From Ostreococcus mediterraneus (Eukaryota; Chlorophyta; Mamiellophyceae; Mamiellales; Bathycoccaceae): a DNA stretch of 64,000 bases. The stretch is taken from the NCBI GenBank assembly GCA_012295225.1, contig WMKK01000003.1:124001-188000 (forward strand), read 5' to 3'. The notes below the pieces were generated by a model. The model saw only the letters and a list, made by a program, of their open reading frames with translations. It did no database searches and was not told where the DNA came from. The stretch's first letter is position 1. Each line of letters begins with the position of its first letter. Made by a program: the position numbers and the translations under genes. Positions 54,550 through 63,464 of the stretch are shown here, piece by piece.

Positions 54550-55917
54550 CTAAGCTTTGTTAGACTTCATCGCGTCCTTCCAAGATCGCTTCGCTGGCGA
54601 AGTTGTGACGCTCTTGACTTCTGCTTCCCAAGGTTGAAATGTCGTATCGTTCATATCTGGCAAGCGCCACGGCGGACACTCATCTAAGCGTCGCATGCAG
54701 CGTCCGCCGAGGAAATGTGGCACCTTGTCGACTCCTCCCATAATTTCTGCTAACTTATCCATGTTCTTCCCCTTGATCTCACCCATGATTCGCACTTTCG
54801 CACGCACGCGAGATGGTAACAGAGGCGCGATGGTGCGCCAGACGATTCTCGCGCCGAGTGGCGCGTTGACGAGATAGGTGCGATAGAGGAACTCTGGATA
54901 GTTGCGATCAATCTCCTGCAAACGCTTGAACATCGCCAGGTTCGCCTTTGACACCAGCTTGGATGACGCGTCTTTTAAATCTATAACGTGAATAATTTTA
55001 TCACGAGCAATAACACCCTCGCGATTCGCCATGAAAGGCAACAACGTTTTGGTTAAATATCCTTGCAAGCGCATGCGCTGTTCAACGATATCATCTTCGC
55101 TTACGACGTCCAGCACTTTATTCATATCCAGCCCGCCGAGACGTTCGATGTACACTGCGACCCCAAGCGGGGAACTCACCGAGTACCACGCGCCTTGGTA
55201 GACGGCCAGAAATCGTTTGCGTGTTTCGGCGTCTACGTTTACCCAAGATTTCATAGCGTCCACGACAGAGTTCTTCTTATGCCACGCCGCACGTGCGCGC
55301 AACTCCTCCGCCGCACGAGTCACATTCGTCCCCGCCGCCACTATTGCACGCTCGTACACATCATTCACATCTACTTCTCTATTCCCACTCGACACGATTT
55401 GATCCTCGTGGAGCTCTTCTACAGCGACGAGTCCGCGCAACTTTTTCAACGCGAGCGAATAACCGTTCGCCCGCCGACGTTCCATCAAACTTTCAGCCAA
55501 CTTCAACCGCGCCTTGGCCGCACTTCGCTCGCCATCTCTCCCACTCTCATGCTCGCGCCGTCTAAATGACGCTATTTCGCGAAGAAACGCCGCGCGCTCC
55601 TCGTTCGCTTCCGCTGACGCGAACGCGAGTTTCACCCACTCCGTGCCGCGAACGCCGACGTACCAAACGCACATCACCGCCACCGCGATAAAACTGAGCA
55701 CGCGAACGCGAAGCACGGGGTTTTTCTTCAATATAACCACGAATGACGTCACGCCAGCCATGGCGCCGGACGCGACGGACGCGAAGCGGTTCCCGGTGAC
55801 ACCATCGCCAGTGTCCCCGCGACTACTCTCCTTCCGCGCGGCGGCGACGGCGATAGAGGCGACGACGAGCGCGACGAGCAACGCGTATCGACGCATCCAC
55901 GTGATGTGCGGCGACAT
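54550..55917 (-). CDS. SEC14 / CRAL-TRIO-type lipid-binding protein with N-terminal membrane segments
   Basis: 455 residues from the ATG at 55917. Residues about 8-27 form a signal or anchor (YALLVALVVASIAVAAA), and about 70-90 a second hydrophobic stretch (VLSFIAVAVMCVWYVGV). A charged helical region leads to a CRAL-TRIO N-terminal part and lipid-binding domain (about 200-400): QGAWYSVSSPLGVAVYIERLGGLD, IIHVIDLKDASSKLVS, RLQEIDRNYPEFLYRTYLVNAP, IVWRTIAPLLPSRVRAKVRIMG. SEC14 proteins exchange phosphatidylinositol or other lipids between membranes. A membrane-tethered form is less usual. Confidence 0.82.
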   Translation of the reverse strand: MSPHITWMRRYALLVALVVASIAVAAARKESSRGDTGDGVTGNRFASVASGAMAGVTSFVVILKKNPVLRVRVLSFIAVAVMCVWYVGVRGTEWVKLAFASAEANEERAAFLREIASFRRREHESGRDGERSAAKARLKLAESLMERRRANGYSLALKKLRGLVAVEELHEDQIVSSGNREVDVNDVYERAIVAAGTNVTRAAEELRARAAWHKKNSVVDAMKSWVNVDAETRKRFLAVYQGAWYSVSSPLGVAVYIERLGGLDMNKVLDVVSEDDIVEQRMRLQGYLTKTLLPFMANREGVIARDKIIHVIDLKDASSKLVSKANLAMFKRLQEIDRNYPEFLYRTYLVNAPLGARIVWRTIAPLLPSRVRAKVRIMGEIKGKNMDKLAEIMGGVDKVPHFLGGRCMRRLDECPPWRLPDMNDTTFQPWEAEVKSVTTSPAKRSWKDAMKSNKA

Positions 55918-56093
55918 GACCGTGCCGACGCGAGACTAGAGACGCGGCGATGAATTCGTGGCGGATACTGAGGATCTCGGCGCGACGGTTGCACGATTGA
56001 AGATTTTTTTGTGTTAAAACGCGCAGTTTCTCCCAAGCGCGCGTAAATGCCGTCGTTCATGAAGTGTCGTGCATAAATGATTAAAATCTACGA

Positions 56094-57329
56094 TTACTTT
56101 TGCTTGGCGATCATGTCTTCGGACACGCGGTGGATGCAATCGACGAGGTAGGCCACCTTTTCGACGTCCTCCTTGCCGCTCAATCCGGCGCCTAAATTTG
56201 CGATGAGCTTTTGCGGCCCAAAATCCTTGAGCATTTGCGTTACTTCGGCTTCGATGCCCTCGAAAGACGCACCGCCTTCCTTATTCAGTAACGTCGGGTC
56301 GAAGTTACCTTGAACACCGGCCGGGGCGACGCCTCGGGCGTCGGCATCGGCTTGCAACGCGGCGCGCGCGACGTTGCGGTCCATGGCGGTGTCAATGGTG
56401 ATAATTTGATAGCCCGCACGTTGGAGGGCGGCGATGCCGTACGGGGCGTCGCGCGCGAAACCGAGCAAGGGTACATCTGGATGTCTGCGCTTCATTTCTG
56501 CCGCGATCTTCTCCATGCACGGCATGGCGAATTCGTAAAAGCTTTCTTCCGTGATGTGCTCGCACATCGCCTCAAACACTTGCACCATGTGCACGCCAGC
56601 CTTGACTTGCTCGTCCAGGTAATCAATCACGACGTCGGTCAAGATGTCCAACAACTTCTGCGCCTCCTTGGGATGTTGCTTCAACCACTTCATCCCAACG
56701 TCCGTGTTCTTCTTACTTGAACCGCCAACCATGTAGTACATCAACGTCCACGGCGCGGCGCTAAAACCGATGAGCGGTACGCCCAATCCCTCCGCCTCGA
56801 TGGTTTCATTAATCTTCTTCACCGAAGCCAACACGTGCGCGAGCTTAACTTTAACGTCGATCTTTTCCGGTATCCGGTGCATGTCTTCCGGTCCCGCAAT
56901 CGGTCGAGGCACCAAAATTCCTTTCCCGCCCGGCATCTCCACGTCCACCCCCAACGCCTCGGCGATGACCAAAATATCGCTGAACAAAATCGCCGCATCA
57001 ATATTATATCGTCTAATCGGCTGCATCGTGCACTCCGCCACGTCATTCGGATCCGCCAACAGCTCCAAAAAATTCTTCCCTCGCGTCTTCTTGTACTCCA
57101 TGTACTCGGGCAAGTGTCGACCGGCTTGTCGAAACAACCACACCGGCGTGCGCTCCACCGTCTCGCCTCGCGCCATGCGAATCATCAAATCATTCGCCGG
57201 CTTTGCGTTCGCGCCCGCGCGAACGACCACAGACACCGCCCGTCCGCGACGACCCGCACGCGTCGTCGTCGACGACGCATTCAACCGAACCGAACCCGAA
57301 ACCGAAACCGAAACCGAAGACATCATCAT
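56094..57329 (-). CDS. UROD: Uroporphyrinogen III decarboxylase, plastid
   Basis: 411 residues from the ATG at 57329; a GTG upstream was rejected. The Ser/Val/Arg-rich transit peptide of about 40 residues ends AVSVVVRA and is partly encoded by GAAACC hexamer repeats near 57285-57317. Core motifs: [16 protein letters not shown] (the RxxGR signature), [16 protein letters not shown] with the catalytic Asp, [29 protein letters not shown]. It removes four carboxyls from uroporphyrinogen III to give coproporphyrinogen III, upstream of heme and chlorophyll. The normally conserved NLGHG near the C-terminus reads NLGAG, so the active-site His is Ala. It lies about 6 kb from CHLH of the same pathway. 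Confidence 0.92.
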   Translation of the reverse strand: MMMSSVSVSVSGSVRLNASSTTTRAGRRGRAVSVVVRAGANAKPANDLMIRMARGETVERTPVWLFRQAGRHLPEYMEYKKTRGKNFLELLADPNDVAECTMQPIRRYNIDAAILFSDILVIAEALGVDVEMPGGKGILVPRPIAGPEDMHRIPEKIDVKVKLAHVLASVKKINETIEAEGLGVPLIGFSAAPWTLMYYMVGGSSKKNTDVGMKWLKQHPKEAQKLLDILTDVVIDYLDEQVKAGVHMVQVFEAMCEHITEESFYEFAMPCMEKIAAEMKRRHPDVPLLGFARDAPYGIAALQRAGYQIITIDTAMDRNVARAALQADADARGVAPAGVQGNFDPTLLNKEGGASFEGIEAEVTQMLKDFGPQKLIANLGAGLSGKEDVEKVAYLVDCIHRVSEDMIAKQK

Positions 57330-57724
57330 CGTGCGCGAGATGTTTCGTGACACTCTATCCAAGCTCACACCGAGCTCGTCGCCTCACGTCGAGCACACCG
57401 CGCTGAAAACGCGTGGGTGACGAAAACGTGTGTTTCTGTCGCGCTATGCACGCGCGTACCGAGCGCGAGCGTCGATGTATGCCGCCTGACGCGCGCGCGA
57501 CCGCGCTCGTTATCCACACGCGATGGGCGAATGTTCGGACATACGGCGTTCGGACACACGGCGTGTCCGCCGCCGCCGCCGGGTGGACACGCCGTCGCGT
57601 TCGACGCCGCACAGCGCGACGCCGACCGCGAGCGACGCCGCGCCGACGCCGACGTCGGACGGGGATTTTCGTGTTTCATCTTTCGCGCGCGAGCGTCGGT
57701 GTCGATCGGTGACGGGCGCGCGCC
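57330..57724. promoter_or_regulatory. Divergent promoter UROD / TSR1 with 15-bp tandem repeat and palindrome
   Basis: 395 bp between two ATGs. At 57534-57548 and 57549-57563 a 15-bp unit (TTCGGACAyACGGCG) is tandemly repeated with one difference. The second copy overlaps an inverted repeat CGGACAC/GTGTCCG at 57551-57569, and GTGGACACGCCG follows at 57583. The core TTCGGACA also appears twice upstream of psaG. A transcription-factor site cluster is likely; the protein is unknown. Confidence 0.5.
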
Positions 57725-60268
57725 ATGCCGGGCCCGAGCGCGCACGGGCAGCGCAACAAAAAGCACACCACGGGGAAGCACGCGAGTAAGCACACGTGGA
57801 AGCGACATAAGACGGCTGGGGATGACACGCGCGCGATGTTTGGCGCGCGGGTGCGGGCGTCGATGAAGGTTGGGCAAGGGGTTGGGAATAAGCAGGAACG
57901 CGCGGTGCGGGCGAAGCAGATTAGGGATGCGAATAGGAGCGCGATTATGGAGGAGAAGCGCTTTTCGCGAGCGACGCCAAAGGTTGTTGGGGTTCTAGCG
58001 TTTAATGCGGATGATGACGGTGGGAATGATGTGTTGAAGTATTTGGAGGAGTTGATTTCGGGCATGGTGGGTGACGAAGGCGAGTGTGATGTGCAGGAGG
58101 TGGTGAAGGCTTTGGCGAACGATTGTACGACGCCACTGACGGTGACATGCGGGCGGTTTCGTCATCGCGTGTCATTTTTATTGATGAATCCCGCGAACAC
58201 GCTCGCGGCATTGGAGGTATTGAAAGTGTGTGACTTGCTTATGATGGTCGCTCCGGTATCGGCGCATGAACCGAGTGGAGAGTTGTGTCGATGTTTACCG
58301 ACGTTGAAAGCGCTCGGGATTCCGCAAACGTTGCTCGTGCTGCGAGGTCTTGCAGACGTCAAACAAGCGAAAAAGCAAGAGGTAAAAAAGGCAATGATGA
58401 ATATCGTTTCTAATGAGCTTCAAGTTCCGACTGAGCGCGTAAAGACGCTTCCAGCGGATTCAAAAGCGGAACTCGCAGAGGTAGTGCGTCAAACGGTAGA
58501 GCTTCGCGCCGACATGCCGCGTTGGCGCAATCAACGCCCGTATGTTTTAGCACATCGCAAGGAGGTCACCGCGGACGCAGCAGATGATCGATTCGCCACT
58601 GTTGTGATCGAAGGTTATGTGCGCGGCGTTCCAGCAACGGCGAATCAACTTTGGCATTTACCCGGCGTCGGCGATTTCCCCGTGGAGAAGATTGAATCCA
58701 TCGCCGAGCCGCGCTCGGCGCGCTTAAAAGCTAACAGCAAAGACGCTGATATGGGTGATGAAATTTTCATGACATGGACGCGTGATCCAGAGACTGCAGA
58801 TGCTGTCGTTCGGGAAAACGAGCCCGATCCTTTAGAAAACGAGCAGACTTGGCCGACGGCGTCTGAGCTTCAAATGGCGGAAATCGAGGCGATGAAGTCG
58901 CAAAAGCGTCCGGCTGGGATGAGCGACTATCAATCCTCCTGGCTTGCACTCGACGGCGATGACAATACTGCCAACGATGCCGATGCGGGTGACGATGAGG
59001 ACGACGATATGGCTGATGCACCTGGTGAAGATACGTTTGGCGCCGAAGCGGAGATGCGCGAAGGCGGCGCGGATGTGGAGGACGACGAGTCCGACGAAGA
59101 GTGGGTCAACGCCGGCGATGACGCCGATGACGAAATGGATGCAGAGACCCGTCGAAATTTTGATCTGGCTCAACGCGACAGCCATAAGCGTGCGCTGTTA
59201 CAAGACGCCGCGGATGAGGATTTACAGCATCCGGACGAAATGGACACGCCCGACCACATCCCCGCTCGAGACAGATTCGCCAAGTATCGAGGATTAAAGT
59301 CGTTCCGTTCGTCCCCGTGGGACTCCAAAGAGTCGCTTCCGTACGATTATTCGCGCGTGTTTGCATTTGAAAACTATCGCCGTGCGTATAAGCGCGCGCT
59401 CGATATCCAAGAGGAGGACGCCGTGGGCGGAGCGCAAATCGGCGCCTACGTGCGAATCACCTTGCGCGGCGTTCCTCGCATCCCAGTCATTGCACTTTTC
59501 CAAGGACAAGGTGGTTACGAACCCCCTCATCCGAATGTATGTCCGCGATCGGATGACGGTAAGATTGGCTCTGGTGTTGGGCCGCTATGGACTGGCTGGG
59601 TTGGCGGCGCCGGTCCGGTTATCGTCACTGGCTTGATGCAATACGAGACGTGCTTGTCGCTGATGCACTATTGCGTCACCAAGTCGTCGGTGTATGAACA
59701 ACCATTGAAGTCCAAAGACCCGTTGTGGTTCCACGTCGGATTCAGGCGTGAACGCGCGGGGCCGTTGTACAGCACGGACAACTTGGGCGACAAGCACAAG
59801 TTGGAGCGCTTTTTGCGCGCGCGCGTGCCGACCATCGCGAGCGTGTACGGGCCGATTACGTACGGGCCAGCGCCCGTGATTGGGTTCAAAGAGTCGTACA
59901 CTCCCAACGGCATCCGTGCAGATCTCGCAATGACGGGTTCAGTGCGAAACGCCAACCCCGATCGCATCGTACTCAAGCGCGTCATTTTGAGCGCGTTTCC
60001 GTTTCGCACGCACAAGCACAAAGCCGTCGCGCGTCAAATGTTCTTCGATCCTAACGACATTCGATGGTTCAAACCGCTCGAGCTATGGACAAAGTACGGA
60101 TTACGAGGCAAAATCGTCGAGCCCGTGGGCACGCACGGTCGTATGAAGTGCATTTTCAACAGCGTCATTCACCAGCACGACACGATTTGCGTCACGCTGT
60201 ACAAGCGCATCTACCCGAAATTCCAACCGGGCGAACACGCCGAGCAAGAACAGCAAGGCGGGCGATGA
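57725..60268 (+). CDS. TSR1: Ribosome biogenesis protein TSR1
   Basis: 847 residues from the ATG at 57725. The N-terminus GQRNKKHTTGKHASKHTWKR is the basic TSR1 signature. The BMS1/TSR1-type GTPase-like domain follows without a P-loop, as in TSR1. A long acidic insert (about 415-490) and the conserved C-terminal half (RGLKSFRSSPWDSKESLPYDYSRVFAFENY, CLSLMHYCVTKSSVYE, FRTHKHKAVARQMFF, HGRMKCIFNSVIHQHDTICVTLYKR as separate blocks) complete it. TSR1 acts in late cytoplasmic 40S maturation, holding the subunit head and blocking early initiation. Uninterrupted, of normal length (about 800). Confidence 0.94.
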   Translation: MPGPSAHGQRNKKHTTGKHASKHTWKRHKTAGDDTRAMFGARVRASMKVGQGVGNKQERAVRAKQIRDANRSAIMEEKRFSRATPKVVGVLAFNADDDGGNDVLKYLEELISGMVGDEGECDVQEVVKALANDCTTPLTVTCGRFRHRVSFLLMNPANTLAALEVLKVCDLLMMVAPVSAHEPSGELCRCLPTLKALGIPQTLLVLRGLADVKQAKKQEVKKAMMNIVSNELQVPTERVKTLPADSKAELAEVVRQTVELRADMPRWRNQRPYVLAHRKEVTADAADDRFATVVIEGYVRGVPATANQLWHLPGVGDFPVEKIESIAEPRSARLKANSKDADMGDEIFMTWTRDPETADAVVRENEPDPLENEQTWPTASELQMAEIEAMKSQKRPAGMSDYQSSWLALDGDDNTANDADAGDDEDDDMADAPGEDTFGAEAEMREGGADVEDDESDEEWVNAGDDADDEMDAETRRNFDLAQRDSHKRALLQDAADEDLQHPDEMDTPDHIPARDRFAKYRGLKSFRSSPWDSKESLPYDYSRVFAFENYRRAYKRALDIQEEDAVGGAQIGAYVRITLRGVPRIPVIALFQGQGGYEPPHPNVCPRSDDGKIGSGVGPLWTGWVGGAGPVIVTGLMQYETCLSLMHYCVTKSSVYEQPLKSKDPLWFHVGFRRERAGPLYSTDNLGDKHKLERFLRARVPTIASVYGPITYGPAPVIGFKESYTPNGIRADLAMTGSVRNANPDRIVLKRVILSAFPFRTHKHKAVARQMFFDPNDIRWFKPLELWTKYGLRGKIVEPVGTHGRMKCIFNSVIHQHDTICVTLYKRIYPKFQPGEHAEQEQQGGR

Positions 60269-60324
60269 CGTCGCGCAAGAAGTAGTCACACAAAGTCATA
60301 GAAAACAATCAAGTAGCACAATCA

Positions 60325-60355
60325 CCACCACACACACACACACACGCACACACAC
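60325..60355. repeat. CA dinucleotide-rich microsatellite in the TSR1 3' flank
   Basis: An interrupted CA tract (CACACACA with single CACG interruptions) of about 30 bp, lying between the TSR1 stop and the stop of the next, convergent gene. It probably lies in UTR sequence. Confidence 0.85.
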
Positions 60356-60456
60356 ACGACCAGACGACGCGCAAAGCAAAGCAAACCGCGGACGAGCGAA
60401 CCGTCCTCCGCGCGATGTCAGAATGGATAATATATATTGACAACACGCGCGCGAGA

Positions 60457-60852
60457 TTAATCATCATCCTTAAACTCTCTACGATCCAAGTACCTCGACG
60501 GACGCAACTCCGCAATCTCCTCCGGACTCATCTGCTCCCCAGTCGCCTTCAACGTCGCCCGGTTCAGCTCGCGAATCTCCTCCAAGCGCTCTTTATCGCG
60601 CTTCTCCTGCCACACGAAAAAGATTGGAATCCCCAGCCCCGCACCGACGCCCAACACGCCCGCACCGATGGCGGTGAGCGTATCGGCATCGAGTTCGAGC
60701 GCGACTTGCGCGATGTCGCTCGCGATCGCGCGCGCCGACGACGCGCGCGCGCGCGGCGCCGACGACGCGACGCGGTGCGCCGGTCGGCGCACGGAACCCT
60801 GCGCGCGCACCGACGCGGACGCGGACGACGACGACGACGAGAGGGCGAACAT
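60457..60852 (-). CDS. Conserved-looking plastid single-span protein, unknown function
   Basis: 131 residues from the ATG at 60852; the open frame upstream is antisense to promoter DNA and was dropped. A Ser/Ala/Arg transit peptide of about 45 residues is followed by ELDADTLTAIGAGVLGVGAGLGIPIFFVWQEKRDKERLEEIR: one membrane helix with Gly spacing, then a charged helix. The end EQMSPEEIAELRPSRYLDRREFKDDD is a distinctive tail I associate with an uncharacterised plant/algal thylakoid protein. Function unknown; a role in assembly of photosynthetic complexes would be a guess. Confidence 0.72.
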   Translation of the reverse strand: MFALSSSSSSASASVRAQGSVRRPAHRVASSAPRARASSARAIASDIAQVALELDADTLTAIGAGVLGVGAGLGIPIFFVWQEKRDKERLEEIRELNRATLKATGEQMSPEEIAELRPSRYLDRREFKDDD

Positions 60853-61060
60853 GACGAGCGACGGCGGACGACGCGCGAGAGGGGCGCGGCGGACGGCGGC
60901 GGCGGACGGCGGCGACGACGACGGCGACGGCGTGCGCTCGAGTGACGCCGCGCGGCGCGCGCGGGCGCGTGACGTCACGGTCACGTGACGCCACTAATGT
61001 AAACACTCGCACACCCGACGCGCGGTCGCGGCGCGCGCGCGGCACGCACCGACGCCGACG

Positions 61061-61453
61061 ATGTCCGCGGCGGCGACGGTCGACGCACTCAAGTCGCGCG
61101 TCGCGCGCGACGTCGCGCTGGTGCGAAACGCGCGCGATGGCACCGCGCGCGAGGCGTGGGTGAAGGCGGATGTGGTGCGCATCGATGCGCTTTTTAAATG
61201 CGCGCTCGTGACGTTGGCGGGGGCGGTGTTCGGGTGCGTGGGGGTGACGGGTCTCGGACACGCGGTTTGGGGGTTGTTTTTCGCGTATTTTGTGTCCCAG
61301 GTGTGTGAGATGTATGTGATGAAGGTGGATGTCGATCGGTTCGGGGATCCGTTGGAGTTTCTGTTGAACGCGGCGTGGACGCAGACGTTTTTGTTGTGCG
61401 CTTCTTGGGCGACGTTTGGGGCGATGACGGGGAAGCTTCCGCAACAACATTAG
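61061..61453 (+). CDS. RAB5IF/Rab5IP-family small membrane protein
   Basis: 130 residues from the ATG at 61061. A soluble N-terminal helix (1-40) precedes three hydrophobic segments. The end DRFGDPLEFLLNAAWTQTFLLCASWATFGAM parallels the family block (E-E-x-G-G-x-W-E-L-x-x-E-G-x-x-x-x-F-A-x-F) of RAB5IF and EMC6-like proteins (PF07019). These act in ER insertion complexes for multi-span proteins. The match is moderate and by eye. Divergent from the plastid protein with a 208-bp spacer. Confidence 0.62.
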   Translation: MSAAATVDALKSRVARDVALVRNARDGTAREAWVKADVVRIDALFKCALVTLAGAVFGCVGVTGLGHAVWGLFFAYFVSQVCEMYVMKVDVDRFGDPLEFLLNAAWTQTFLLCASWATFGAMTGKLPQQH

Positions 61454-61573
61454 TGTGCAAATGTGTTGTTATAATTACTTATTACAGTAGAATTAACCAG
61501 GAGGACTGGGACAAAATTTCTATGGTACGCGTTCGTGAGTGTGTGTGTGTGAGTACAGCGGCGACGGCGCGCG

Positions 61574-63464
61574 TCAACGTCGACCTCGACGCAAGCCGAG
61601 GAGTAACTCGCTCGCATCGGAAAGCTCCGACATGCTGCTCTTTGTCGTCGTCGTCGTCGTCGTTGCAGTAGTGTTGTAATCGCCCGCAACCGAGGGCGTA
61701 GCTGACACGGAGGCAAAGCCAGCCGCGGCGGCGGTGTACCCACCGACGCCGGCGCCTACGGTGACGTCGTACGAGTGCTGTCCATCGCTGCTTTGCGTGT
61801 GCATGGCTTTACTAGATACGTACCGCATTCGAGAATCAGCCGTAAGCGAGTCATCAAACTGCCCTGGTGTGCCCAAAATCGTACGCTTCGTCGCCTCGTC
61901 AACGACAGATACGAGCGCGTACGCGCCTCGAGAAACGTTTATAAATCTCCCATCTTGGCTCAGACGGCTATACAGCGTGTTTGACGGCGTCCGTCCTGCG
62001 AGTTTTACCAGCGAGCGTTCTTGAATAATCTTGACCATTTCGCTCACCTGTAAACCAGCTGGACCAGCGTTGAGCAATAGATGATAACACGCCTCTGAAA
62101 TAGACTTGAATGGACAGTCGATTTCATCAGACGTCGCGCCGCCGCCGCCGCACGGCGTCGCCGAATCGCCCATCGCGGTCTTCGCCGTCCCAGTCGTCGC
62201 TGTTGTTGTCGTCGGACCAGTTTTGACATGGTAACGTACTGGCGACATCGGCATGGGCATCGAACTCTTATACCTCTTCGTACTATCGCCAGCTTCGCTC
62301 GCGCTCACCAGCGCCGCGATGTGCTTGTACGCGGAATCGGGACCGCCGGTTTCGTGCGGCGCGCCACGCGGCGACCACTTCCCGGTGATGGAAGACAAAC
62401 TCCAGCCTCTTCTAATCGACGCTCGTTTCGGACGCGTCTTGTTCCAAGTCTCACGAATCCACGACTGCCCGGTGGAATCTTGAAACACTATCAACGACGT
62501 GTCGTTGTTCACGCCCACGCCCGGAAAGCACACGACGAGCTTGCCTCGCGCGTCGGTGACTTGCGACACGTACCCTTCGCACCACCGGTTGTTATAGTGC
62601 ACGTCCACTTCTTCGTTTAATCGCAGTGTGTTATCCACCGCCAATGATTGCACTGGTGGAAGCGGACGAATCGTATTCGACAAAGCGCTCAACGGCAGGC
62701 GCTCTTCATCCTTGGGCGTCTCTTCGCCTCCCGCGGGCGCCACGCGCAGCGACACGTAGTCGTCGCCAATGTCTAGAATCGTCGCACTCGCCCACGTTGC
62801 ACCGTGTACGTCATGCGGCCGCGCAACTTCAACCTCGGTACCACGCTCATACTTCAAAACTGCAAAATCTACCAACCGTTGCGAACTCTTTTCGCTCTGG
62901 TCGCTCGCCGCGCTCTCGCTCGGCGCCGCGCGCTTACGCCCGCGTTCGCCCCCATTCGTCTCCCCCTTCGCCACCACCGCCTGCTCGGGAAGAAACTCAT
63001 CCACTAACCTATACGTCGCACGTTTCACCAGCGTAAACGTAGGATCTAACCACACACAAAAAACCACCACCACCAAAGTCAGTCCGACGCGTCCGCGACG
63101 ACGAATATTCCGCCCGCCGGCGCGTCCGCGAACACCAGCCCCCGCGACGCGCGTCCGTCCCACCCATCATCCCGAACCACCCCCAATCGCCCCGTCGCAA
63201 TCACGTACCTTTCGATAACTGCCCCACGATCGTATTCTGCGGCGTCGCACCGCCGAGTTTCACCCCTCCAGATCGCTCGCGAACCGCCTCCGCGATTTCC
63301 TTCACCTAAAAACACGACATTCGCGTCGCCGTCAGTCAGGGCTCCGACCGTGCCTGCGCGCGTCGACGCACCGTGAGCCCCGCCGCGCCGGCGGCGTAGA
63401 GCGCGGCGAAACACGCGTGTTTAATCGTGCCATCCTTAAACCTCGCGCGCGCGGCGATGGACAT
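61574..63464 (-). CDS. HARE-HTH / Agenet-Tudor / HARE-HTH chromatin protein, three exons
   Basis: Spliced by eye: exon 1 63372-63464, intron 63306-63371 (GTGCGT donor, TTTTTAG acceptor, CTGAC inside), exon 2 63209-63305, intron 63046-63208 (GTACGT donor, GGTTAG acceptor), exon 3 61574-63045. Phases agree; 553 residues. Splicing restores a complete HARE-HTH at about 12-77: GTIKHACFAALYAAGAAGLTVKEI, LGGATPQNTIVGQLSKDPTF, VKRATYRL. Two Agenet/Tudor-like modules follow at about 131-195 and 205-265 (EEVDVHYNNRWCEGYVSQV). A second HARE-HTH lies at about 375-443 (ISEACYHLLLNAGPAGLQV, GRTPSNTLYSRLSQDGRFI, GAYALV). A Thr/Ser/Ala-rich tail ends it. HARE-HTH domains are proposed to sense DNA state in chromatin complexes; Agenet binds histone tails. 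Confidence 0.8.
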
